From Rhizobium oryziradicis (GTDB lineage Bacteria > Pseudomonadota > Alphaproteobacteria > Rhizobiales > Rhizobiaceae), in NCBI RefSeq assembly GCF_001939045.1, contig NZ_MKIM01000028.1, positions 647,132 to 711,131 on the forward strand: DNA of 64,000 bases, read 5' to 3'. Positions 56,745-64,000 of this stretch are shown here, piece by piece. Below the pieces are notes generated by a model, which ran no database searches, was not told the DNA's origin, and worked only from the letters and a program-made list of their open reading frames with translations. A program made the position numbers and the translations under genes. Within the stretch, counting starts at the first letter, position 1, and each line of letters starts with the position of its first letter.

Positions 56745-57338
56745 ATGACCTCCGTCGCCTCAAGACAAGCAGACACGCAGAATCCCGAACGATATAACAA
56801 AGGCATGATCTGGTTGCATTGGGCAACAGTCGTGCTGGTCCTGACACTTTTCATCTCGGCTGAAGCCTGGGATTTTGCCGAGAAGGGCGGAGCACTTCGA
56901 GCGGATTTGAAATTGGTGCACTATGCAGCCGGTATAATCCTTGCAGCCGTTTTTCTCTGTCGCGTCGTCTGGCGAATGTTGAGCGCCAAATCCATTCCTG
57001 CTGCTGAAAAAGGTCTGATGGGCGTGGCTGCAAAATGCGCCCATTATGGGCTTTATCTCGGCCTGATTGTTCAAATTGCCCTTGGGTTTTCATGGCGCTG
57101 GTCGCAAGGCCGCGCTGTCGATTTCTTCAATTTCTTCTCAATCCCCCCGCTTTTGCCAGTTTCGCAAGAATACCGCCATCTGCTGGGAGACCTTCACTCC
57201 GCCATCGCCTGGATCATCATCGTTGTTTCAACACTGCATGCGGCAGCAGCGCTCTTTCACCACCTCGTCATCAAGGATAACACGCTGCTGAAAATGATGC
57301 CTGCCCACGTCAAGGCAGCCCAAAACACAAGCCGTTGA
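56745..57338 (+). CDS. Cytochrome b561 family protein
   Basis: This 197-aa membrane protein has four helices (about 20-40, 55-75, 93-115, 150-175). Likely haem ligands are His in MIWLHWATV, LVHYAAG and the late pair in STLHAAAALFHH. In bacteria this family moves electrons between quinol and periplasmic partners such as superoxide (CybB). The partner is not shown by neighbours. It is alone on the plus strand with a palindrome upstream. Confidence 0.9.
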   Translation: MTSVASRQADTQNPERYNKGMIWLHWATVVLVLTLFISAEAWDFAEKGGALRADLKLVHYAAGIILAAVFLCRVVWRMLSAKSIPAAEKGLMGVAAKCAHYGLYLGLIVQIALGFSWRWSQGRAVDFFNFFSIPPLLPVSQEYRHLLGDLHSAIAWIIIVVSTLHAAAALFHHLVIKDNTLLKMMPAHVKAAQNTSR

Positions 57339-57605
57339 AAGACCAGCGATTGCAAAAATTGAAAACGCGGCGCTTCAATTGTTTGGGGTGTCGCGTTTCA
57401 ACTGTCTCTGTTGGGTGCGAAAACTGCGACCAATGATGACAAAAAATATCGAAAAACCAGAACGATAAGCCATTAATCAATAAAAGATATCTCGAATATA
57501 CAACCTTATAAATCTCATTCAAACGTTATTAACAACGCTATGTAACGGTAACTTAAATCAGACGCCATACAACCAAATGGATTTGTATTTAAGAACGAGA
57601 TTATT

Positions 57606-59609
57606 TTGATTTCTGCACCGTCAAATCACAACCCAAACTTCGCCCAGGCGGTGCGTCAAACGCAAGCCAACGGCACGCTTGCGTCCTCCAAGACAATTTT
57701 GATTGTCAATCTCGTCACCATGCTCACGGCGGCTGAGTTGATTATCCCTTTGCATGACAATGCTGGCCGCCTGCTGGCGTGGATGGCCCTGCTTTCATTT
57801 TTTTCAGTTTTGCGATTTTTGCTTGCCAAGGTCCTGCTCAAAAAGCAACTCGCATCACGGCAGCCGGAGGACGTGATTAAAATCATGTCGGTGGCAGCGT
57901 TTTTTCAAGGCTTATCGTGGAGCCTGCTGCCCAATGTCTTTTTTCATCTGGACATGCTTGGCAGTGATGCCCCGGTGATGCTTATCCTCATTGGGTTAGC
58001 CGGTGCCGCCATGCTGCGGCAGTCATTTACCAGCCAGACGGCCTTCAGTTTTACCACGCCGATCTTGCTCGCTTGCGCCTGGAATTTCTTACAGCACGGT
58101 GGTGTTGTCGCGATTATCTCAACGCTTGATTTGATTTTATTGGCCAGCTTTCTGCTCTATCTGATGGCAAAGGCAGAACAGCGAGCAGTCGAAGGCGAAA
58201 TCGCAAAATTCACCCGCGATCACGCCACCCAATCCTTGATCATTGCCAATGAAGATATCCGCCAGAACAATATGCGACTGGAAATCCTGGCCAATTGTGA
58301 TCCGGTAACAGGCCTGTTCAATCGCATTTATCTGAACGGAAAAATTTCAGGCGCACTGGCCGCAGCCACTGTCTCCGAGCAAAAGGTGGCGCTTTTGCTG
58401 TTTGATGTTGATCGCTTCAAACGAATCAATGATGCCTTTGGCCATCACGGCGGCGATCAGTTTCTCACCATTGTTGGGCAACGTCTCAAAAATGCGGCCG
58501 GTTTGGACGCAACAACAGCACGCATCAGCGGCGATGAATTTGCCGTGCTGATCACCACCGATGATGTGCGCCAAAAAAGCATTGCGCTGGTGCAGGCCAT
58601 GGTCGAGTGCGATCTACCACCCATTACCATCAACGGAACATCCCTTGTGCCCAACCTGAGCGCGGGACTGGTTTTCTTTCCCTCCGGCGGCATAACGGCC
58701 GATGAAATCTTCTCGTCGGCCAGCTTAGCCCTGTTGCATGCCAAACAGACAGGCCGCAAGCAATGGCGCGAGTTTGATCCGAAGTTCAAGCAAATCACCG
58801 ACCGTCAGCGTCAGATTGAACAAGACCTGAAGGATGCCATTCAAAACGAGGTTATCACCGCTTGGTTCCAGCCACAGATGGATCTCAAAAGTGGAGCGGT
58901 TGTTAGCTTTGAAGCACTGGTTCGCTGGCTTCACCCGCGCTTCGGCTATATCTCGCCTCCTGAAATCATAAATGCGGCACAGGCCACAAACCTGAGCCAG
59001 GCCCTGACCGTCTTGATAGCGCGCAATGTCTGCGCTTTGCTCAAGGCATTGCCAGATCGCGATTTCTCAGCCGCCACCGTGGCGTTGAACATATCACCGC
59101 GCGAGTTTGCAATCTACAATGTTGCAAAAATGCTGGACGATGTCACCGCTGCACACGGCATCAACCGTCAGCGCATCGAGGTTGAAATCACCGAAGAAGC
59201 AATCCTCGATCCTGACATTGCGGGCGAACAACTGCGGCAGATGGAAACCAGCGGCTACAAACTGGCACTCGATGATTTCGGCATTGGCTATTCGTCGCTG
59301 GCCTATCTGATCAGTCTCAATATCGGCCGCCTGAAAATCGACCGAAGCATCATAACCAACATCAGCGAATCGAGTGTCAATCAGGCCCTGGTGGCGGCCA
59401 TGGTTGGCTTTGGCCGTGCGCTGGATGTTGAAATTGTAGTGGAGGGGGTCGAGACAGCCGATGATGTGAAAGCACTGACGGCGATGGGCTGCGACGTCGC
59501 CCAGGGCTTTTATTATGCGCGGCCAATGCCCGCCGATGCGTTGATGGACTGGCTGCAGCAAGCCAGCAACCTGGCGCAAAACGATAGCGCCCACCGTGCA
59601 TCAGCGTGA
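57606..59609 (+). CDS. Bifunctional diguanylate cyclase/phosphodiesterase (GGDEF-EAL) membrane protein
   Basis: The 667-aa protein has an N-terminal membrane sensor of about six helices (about 28-195), a GGDEF domain (about 230-390) and an EAL domain (about 400-655). The cyclase motif is SGDEF (ARISGDEFAVL), a common active variant; the RxxD inhibitory site is not seen. The EAL motif is present (FEALVRW), with DDFGIGYSSL, KIDRSII and VEGVET, as in active phosphodiesterases. The start is TTG at 57606 with GAG about eight bases upstream; the next Met is residue 38. It should act in c-di-GMP signalling. Confidence 0.92.
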   Translation: MISAPSNHNPNFAQAVRQTQANGTLASSKTILIVNLVTMLTAAELIIPLHDNAGRLLAWMALLSFFSVLRFLLAKVLLKKQLASRQPEDVIKIMSVAAFFQGLSWSLLPNVFFHLDMLGSDAPVMLILIGLAGAAMLRQSFTSQTAFSFTTPILLACAWNFLQHGGVVAIISTLDLILLASFLLYLMAKAEQRAVEGEIAKFTRDHATQSLIIANEDIRQNNMRLEILANCDPVTGLFNRIYLNGKISGALAAATVSEQKVALLLFDVDRFKRINDAFGHHGGDQFLTIVGQRLKNAAGLDATTARISGDEFAVLITTDDVRQKSIALVQAMVECDLPPITINGTSLVPNLSAGLVFFPSGGITADEIFSSASLALLHAKQTGRKQWREFDPKFKQITDRQRQIEQDLKDAIQNEVITAWFQPQMDLKSGAVVSFEALVRWLHPRFGYISPPEIINAAQATNLSQALTVLIARNVCALLKALPDRDFSAATVALNISPREFAIYNVAKMLDDVTAAHGINRQRIEVEITEEAILDPDIAGEQLRQMETSGYKLALDDFGIGYSSLAYLISLNIGRLKIDRSIITNISESSVNQALVAAMVGFGRALDVEIVVEGVETADDVKALTAMGCDVAQGFYYARPMPADALMDWLQQASNLAQNDSAHRASA

Positions 59610-59687
59610 TTTTGCAAGGTTGCTTTTTTGTTCTGATTTTTGCATCTCACACTTCCATTTGCCGATGAGATTATCCATATTCAGCTT

Positions 59688-62606
59688 ATGGCAAAATCAA
59701 CGCGCAAAACACCCGCTCCCAATAAAGACACGCACGCGTCAATTGAGAGCCCATCGCAGCCCTACAATGGATTCGAAGAATCGCCGCAGGCGAGCTTTGA
59801 AGGTGCGCCCATGACGACACCTCTATCAGGGAGCGTGTCTGATTGGGTCAGGCAACTCGAAGCAGAGGCCGAGGTCTCTGGCATCGAAACCCAGCGCGAA
59901 ATTGCCTCAAAAGCGGGCAAGCACCGTAAGAAAATTGAAATTGAGGCGCGCAAGCACAGCGAGAAAGTTGCGCTTGAAAAGGCGACGAAAGCCAAGACCG
60001 TTGGAAACACCAAAACGTCGCGTGGTGTTTCCATGGGGGCCACATCGGACCCGGCTGCGCGCGCAGCCGCCGGGCTTCACGCCATTTCCGGCATGGATAC
60101 CTCTCTGGAAGAAGCCGAGAGCCTTGCATCCGGCGGCGTTACGGCAACAGTTGAGGCCTTGTCAGCTCTGATTGAAAGTGGCAATCCGCTGTTTAAAGAC
60201 GGCAAGATCTGGACGCCGCACCGCCCTCACCGCCCCGCCAAGTCCGAAGGCGGTATTCCGATCCGCATGGCGTCGGATTTTGAGCCCGCAGGCGACCAAC
60301 CAACCGCCATTCACGATCTTGTCGAAGGCTTGAACAACAACGACCGCACCCAAGTGTTGCTGGGGGTCACAGGCTCGGGCAAGACCTTTACCATGGCCAA
60401 GGTGATTGAAGCGACCCAGAGGCCTGCTGTGATTCTGGCCCCCAACAAAACGCTGGCGGCACAGCTTTATTCAGAGTTCAAAAAATTCTTCCCGGACAAT
60501 GCGGTGGAATATTTTGTCTCTTACTATGATTATTATCAGCCTGAAGCCTATGTGCCGCGCTCTGACACGTTCATCGAGAAAGACAGCTCGATCAATGAGC
60601 AGATCGATCGGATGCGCCACGCCGCCACACGTGCCATTCTTGAGCGTGACGATTGCATTATCGTGGCTTCAGTGTCCTGTATTTACGGTATCGGCTCGGT
60701 GGAAACCTACACCGCCATGACGTTTGAAATGTCGGTTGGTGACCGCATTGATCAGCGCCAATTACTGGCAGACCTTGTTGCGCAACAATATCGCCGTCAG
60801 GACATCAATTTTATCCGTGGTTCTTTCCGTGTGCGTGGCGATACCATTGAGATCTTCCCGGCGCACTTGGAGGATGCAGCCTGGCGCATCTCCATGTTTG
60901 GCGACGAGATCGATGCCATCACCGAATTCGACCCGCTCACAGGGCAAAAAACTGGCGATATGCAGTCGGTGAAGGTCTATGCCAACTCACACTACGTCAC
61001 ACCTCGCCCTGCCTTGAATGGTGCCATAAAAGCCATCAAGGCTGAATTGAAACAGCGCCTTGACGAGCTGGAAAAAGGCGGCCGCCTGCTGGAGGCGCAA
61101 CGCCTTGAGCAACGCACACGCTATGACATTGAGATGTTGGAAGCGACGGGTGTGTGTGCGGGCATCGAAAACTATTCTCGCTATCTCACCGGCCGTGCGC
61201 CGGGAGAGCCGCCGCCGACCTTGTTTGAATATATCCCCGATAATGCCCTGTTGTTTATTGATGAAAGCCATGTATCGGTCAGCCAGATCGGCGGCATGTA
61301 TCGCGGCGACTTTCGGCGTAAGGCAACCCTTGCCGAATATGGCTTTCGTCTGCCGTCTTGCATGGATAACCGTCCTCTGCGCTTTGAAGAGTGGGATGCC
61401 ATGCGCCCGCCAACAATCGCCGTCTCGGCAACGCCCGGCAATTGGGAAATGGAACAGTCCGGTGGTGTCTTTGCCGAGCAGGTTATTCGTCCCACGGGCC
61501 TGATTGATCCGCCGGTTGAGGTGCGTGCCGCCAAAACCCAGGTCGATGACGTGCTGGGCGAGATCAAGGACACCACGCTCAAGGGCTACCGTACCCTGGT
61601 GACCGTGCTGACCAAGCGCATGGCGGAAGACCTGACAGAATATCTGCATGAGCATGGCGTGCGCGTGCGTTACATGCACTCGGATATTGATACGCTGGAG
61701 CGTATCGAGATCCTGCGTGATCTGCGCCTCGGCGCGTTTGATGTGCTGGTGGGCATCAACCTGTTGCGCGAAGGTCTGGATATTCCAGAATGTGGCTTTG
61801 TTGCCATTCTGGATGCCGACAAGGAAGGCTTCCTGCGATCTGAAACCTCTCTTATTCAGACCATTGGTCGTGCCGCGCGTAACGTCGATGGCAAGGTTGT
61901 GCTCTATGCTGATAAAATCACCGGCTCGATGCAACGGGCGATGGATGAAACCACCCGCCGTCGTGAAAAGCAGGTGGCCTATAACGTTGCCAATGGCATT
62001 ACCCCTGAATCGGTGAAATCCAGAATCTCCGACATTCTCGATTCCGTCTATGAACGTGATCACGTCCGGGCCGATATTTCCGGGGCCAGCGGCAAAGGCT
62101 TTGCATCCGACGGTCATCTTGTCGGCAATAATCTGCAAGCGCATCTCGCAGCCCTTGAAAAGCAGATGCGCGATGCCGCAACCGACCTTGATTTCGAAAC
62201 TGCCGCACGCCTGCGCGATGAAATCAAGCGCCTCAGAGAGGTTGAATTGGCCAGCATGGGCGATCCGGGCGAGAAGGAATCGGCCCGAAATGAAGAGCGC
62301 AACGCCTCCACCGCTGGCAACACGCCACGAACATCGTCTTCCGAAGGATCAGATGACGAAACGGGCACAGCAAAACCGCTATTTCGAAAAAATACGCTCG
62401 ATGAAATGACGGTGGGACGTACCGAAAAGCCGATGCCGGGTAAAATCCCTCAGAAGCCGGATTCAGCCACATCCGGCTCTCGGCGTGATCAAGACGATCC
62501 CCGCCCGATCATCCGCGCAAAATCAGGGGCTGGATCGTACGAAGACGAGAGCGAGCAAAAGCGCCAAGCCCGCGGCAAGGCAAAGACTGGCAAACCGGGG
62601 CGTTAA
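59688..62606 (+). CDS. uvrB: Excinuclease ABC subunit B with long N- and C-terminal extensions
   Basis: This UvrB of about 972 aa is far longer than the usual 670 aa. A charged, probably disordered N-terminus of about 185 residues precedes the helicase: Walker [14 protein letters not shown] near residue 225, then [17 protein letters not shown] (beta-hairpin) and [14 protein letters not shown]. Motif VI region QTIGRAARN is present, and a UVR helix hairpin ([26 protein letters not shown], read in parts) is followed by a 100-residue polar tail. Extended UvrB is typical of Rhizobiales. The ATG at 59688 (MAKSTRKTP) is chosen over TTG at 59640. It acts in nucleotide excision repair. Confidence 0.94.
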   Translation: MAKSTRKTPAPNKDTHASIESPSQPYNGFEESPQASFEGAPMTTPLSGSVSDWVRQLEAEAEVSGIETQREIASKAGKHRKKIEIEARKHSEKVALEKATKAKTVGNTKTSRGVSMGATSDPAARAAAGLHAISGMDTSLEEAESLASGGVTATVEALSALIESGNPLFKDGKIWTPHRPHRPAKSEGGIPIRMASDFEPAGDQPTAIHDLVEGLNNNDRTQVLLGVTGSGKTFTMAKVIEATQRPAVILAPNKTLAAQLYSEFKKFFPDNAVEYFVSYYDYYQPEAYVPRSDTFIEKDSSINEQIDRMRHAATRAILERDDCIIVASVSCIYGIGSVETYTAMTFEMSVGDRIDQRQLLADLVAQQYRRQDINFIRGSFRVRGDTIEIFPAHLEDAAWRISMFGDEIDAITEFDPLTGQKTGDMQSVKVYANSHYVTPRPALNGAIKAIKAELKQRLDELEKGGRLLEAQRLEQRTRYDIEMLEATGVCAGIENYSRYLTGRAPGEPPPTLFEYIPDNALLFIDESHVSVSQIGGMYRGDFRRKATLAEYGFRLPSCMDNRPLRFEEWDAMRPPTIAVSATPGNWEMEQSGGVFAEQVIRPTGLIDPPVEVRAAKTQVDDVLGEIKDTTLKGYRTLVTVLTKRMAEDLTEYLHEHGVRVRYMHSDIDTLERIEILRDLRLGAFDVLVGINLLREGLDIPECGFVAILDADKEGFLRSETSLIQTIGRAARNVDGKVVLYADKITGSMQRAMDETTRRREKQVAYNVANGITPESVKSRISDILDSVYERDHVRADISGASGKGFASDGHLVGNNLQAHLAALEKQMRDAATDLDFETAARLRDEIKRLREVELASMGDPGEKESARNEERNASTAGNTPRTSSSEGSDDETGTAKPLFRKNTLDEMTVGRTEKPMPGKIPQKPDSATSGSRRDQDDPRPIIRAKSGAGSYEDESEQKRQARGKAKTGKPGR

Positions 62607-62714
62607 GCGCCCCAAAAGTCGCTGCGGTCTTGGCGAAAACAGCAGCGCAGCGCACTTCGATGCATGTCGGTTTCTATCGCCCGACATGCCGAGGGCTTCC
62701 GGCAAAGGTCCGGC

Positions 62715-63470
62715 TCAGATATCGCCCACATGCATCAACATTCTAGCAGCAATGTCTCGCTCGGAGGGATAGCCAAAGGCATTGTTGATATAGGTCACCC
62801 CGTCCTTCACCACCTGCCGATTGAGATGGCTATGGCCATAGAAATGCGTGTGCGACCCTAGCGCGCGAATATGCGCCTCTAGCTTGCTGGTGCCGAGAAC
62901 AGGATAGAGAAAGTGATATTTCTCCGGCATCCGCGCAGGCATGAGATCGATACGCGGCAAAAAATGCGAAAAAGAAAGAATGGATTTGAAACCCGCCGTA
63001 TCGGGAAGGCGGTTTTCTGTATCGAAAAGGGCACTGACCTCGGCATCGGAATGCCCCTCCCAATCGCACCGGCGATAGTCCATCCACGCACTGCGCAGCA
63101 TTTGCCCCGGCATTCCAAAAGAATAATCATACCAACCCATGAGCGGCACAATCAGCGTATCACCGCTGGAATAGGCTTCCATACCGATGTTGAGGTCAGC
63201 ACACAGCGCTTTGATGGCTTGCAATTTCTCAAACGATGACCCGCCAACGCTGCGTTTGATCCACACATCATGATTGCCGGGCACATAGAGCACTTTTGAA
63301 AAACGCTCCGCAAGCAGGCTCATAACATAGGAAAACAAGGGCATATCATTGGCAACATCCCCAACCACCAGCAGGATGTCTTGCTGATAGTCTTGCTGGG
63401 AGAGTTGCTCAAACCAGACAAGGTTCTCCTGGTAATCAACGTGGAAGTCGGAACCTACAAAAATACGCAT
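62715..63470 (-). CDS. Metallophosphoesterase family protein
   Basis: This 251-aa calcineurin-like phosphoesterase has the five metal-binding motifs: SDFHVD (residues about 7-12), GDVAND, GNHDVW, SHFLPR and GHSHLN. It has no signal peptide, so it is cytoplasmic. The substrate is unknown. It is convergent with uvrB at about 108 bp and divergent from the next small gene. Confidence 0.9.
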   Translation of the reverse strand: MRIFVGSDFHVDYQENLVWFEQLSQQDYQQDILLVVGDVANDMPLFSYVMSLLAERFSKVLYVPGNHDVWIKRSVGGSSFEKLQAIKALCADLNIGMEAYSSGDTLIVPLMGWYDYSFGMPGQMLRSAWMDYRRCDWEGHSDAEVSALFDTENRLPDTAGFKSILSFSHFLPRIDLMPARMPEKYHFLYPVLGTSKLEAHIRALGSHTHFYGHSHLNRQVVKDGVTYINNAFGYPSERDIAARMLMHVGDI

Positions 63471-63685
63471 GAATGCCTCAAATTCAATCTATCCTTTCAA
63501 CGCGCATGACACTGCATTTTAACACAACCGAGCGTCGAATTTTATTATGATAATCTTGGTACCACGGCGATATTCTTGGAGAATTCCTGTTTATATATGG
63601 GGTTTATTCGAAAATATACTTTCGAGAATCACCATATTTGCTATCGTGCTTCCCATCGTGATCGATATAGCAGGAGGGAATGGCT

Positions 63686-63904
63686 ATGTCTGACAACATT
63701 CACTTGGAACGATGGGCTTTGGAGCGCGCGCACAACATCATGTTGCATGAAGGCATGAGCTTGATGAACGCCGCGCAATGGCTGGATAAGCAGCAAACCA
63801 GAAAAAGCACACAAAACCTGCGCGATGCAATCCAACGATCTCTGATCGATGCTGCGATGCTCAAAAAACCAGCGGCTCCCACCGATGAGACAGGCAACAG
63901 CTAA
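63686..63904 (+). CDS. Small hypothetical protein
   Basis: This 72-aa protein, MSDNIHLERWALERAHNIMLHEG and onward, is predicted helical with the segment GMSLMNAAQWLDKQQTRKSTQNLRDA in parts. AGGAGGG lies seven bases before the ATG at 63686, a strong ribosome site; the ATG at 63680 is too close to it. I do not recognise a family. The strong site and the normal composition support a real gene. Its promoter should lie in the 215-bp divergent gap. Confidence 0.6.
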   Translation: MSDNIHLERWALERAHNIMLHEGMSLMNAAQWLDKQQTRKSTQNLRDAIQRSLIDAAMLKKPAAPTDETGNS

Positions 63905-64000
63905 AACCGCATCGAAGGCGGGGCTCTTTACAAGCCCACGCTGAGTTTATGCAGCCGGGTTAGCGCGGGTCAATATCACCCCTCGCCCACATCTCCATGG
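63905..64000. other. Window end, no gene seen
   Basis: These 96 bases show no start or coding pattern that can be supported. A gene may begin beyond the edge. Confidence 0.4.

Overview
The window is a piece of an alphaproteobacterial chromosome, most likely Hyphomicrobiales (Rhizobiales; Rhizobium/Agrobacterium/Brucella-like). The grounds are gene order (dusB-ntrB-ntrC-ntrY-ntrX-hfq-hflX; eno-ftsB-pdhA-pdhB-pdhC-lpdA-lipA; rlpA-dacA-tmk-holB), the fused ispDF gene, an 80-aa Hfq, lipoyl domains on both PdhB and PdhC, a UvrB with a long N-terminal extension, and typical rhizobial palindromic intergenic repeats. Most of the window is housekeeping sequence of moderately high GC. The AT-richer accessory patches are near 5.2-6.9 kb, 25.0-26.6 kb and 39.8-40.3 kb. 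No tRNA, rRNA, CRISPR array, transposase or prophage gene was recognised.

Layout. 1-4.1 kb (minus): rlpA, a dacA-like gene whose SxN and KTG motifs are degenerate, tmk, and the start of holB. 4.1-6.9 kb: a GntR/FCD regulator preceded by two copies of a perfect 12-bp palindrome, an orphan gene with a possible degenerate HEPN-like C-terminus, and a MITE-like inverted repeat. 7-11.9 kb (minus): siroheme and sulfite-reduction genes cysG-DUF2849-cysI-DUF934, then fpr. 12.1-13.6 kb (plus): a nucleoside deaminase and mazG. 13.6-23 kb (minus): the NtrBC/NtrYX nitrogen regulators with dusB upstream and hfq-hflX downstream. 23.1-26.6 kb (plus): ispDF, cinA and two tandem paralogous membrane proteins. 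26.6-39.7 kb (minus): a COQ10-like START protein, two tandem P-loop kinase-like proteins, lipA, the pyruvate dehydrogenase cluster, ftsB-like, eno, kdsA and a VOC protein. 39.7-45 kb: a repeat-bearing AT-rich intergenic stretch, a secreted chorismate-lyase-like protein, mfd and sdhE. 45.1-47.2 kb (plus): recG. 47.3-56.3 kb (minus): a phytase-like esterase, DUF502, a GNAT protein, glmS, glmU and a DUF1501/DUF1800 pair. 56.7-62.6 kb (plus): cytochrome b561, a GGDEF/EAL protein and uvrB. 62.7-64 kb: a metallophosphoesterase and a small unknown protein.

Functional links. The pdh/lpdA/lipA block makes the pyruvate dehydrogenase complex, its E3 and its lipoyl cofactor. The cys block makes siroheme and sulfite reductase, with no flavoprotein CysJ nearby; fpr is a plausible electron donor. 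glmS and glmU supply UDP-GlcNAc, kdsA supplies KDO, and ispDF supplies isoprenoids for the envelope. mfd, recG and uvrB are DNA-repair genes. The points most worth a second look are the motif-degenerate DacA, the palindrome-flanked GntR promoter, the orphan HEPN-like gene, the exported UbiC-like protein, the two tandem paralogue pairs and several perfect palindromes in promoter regions.
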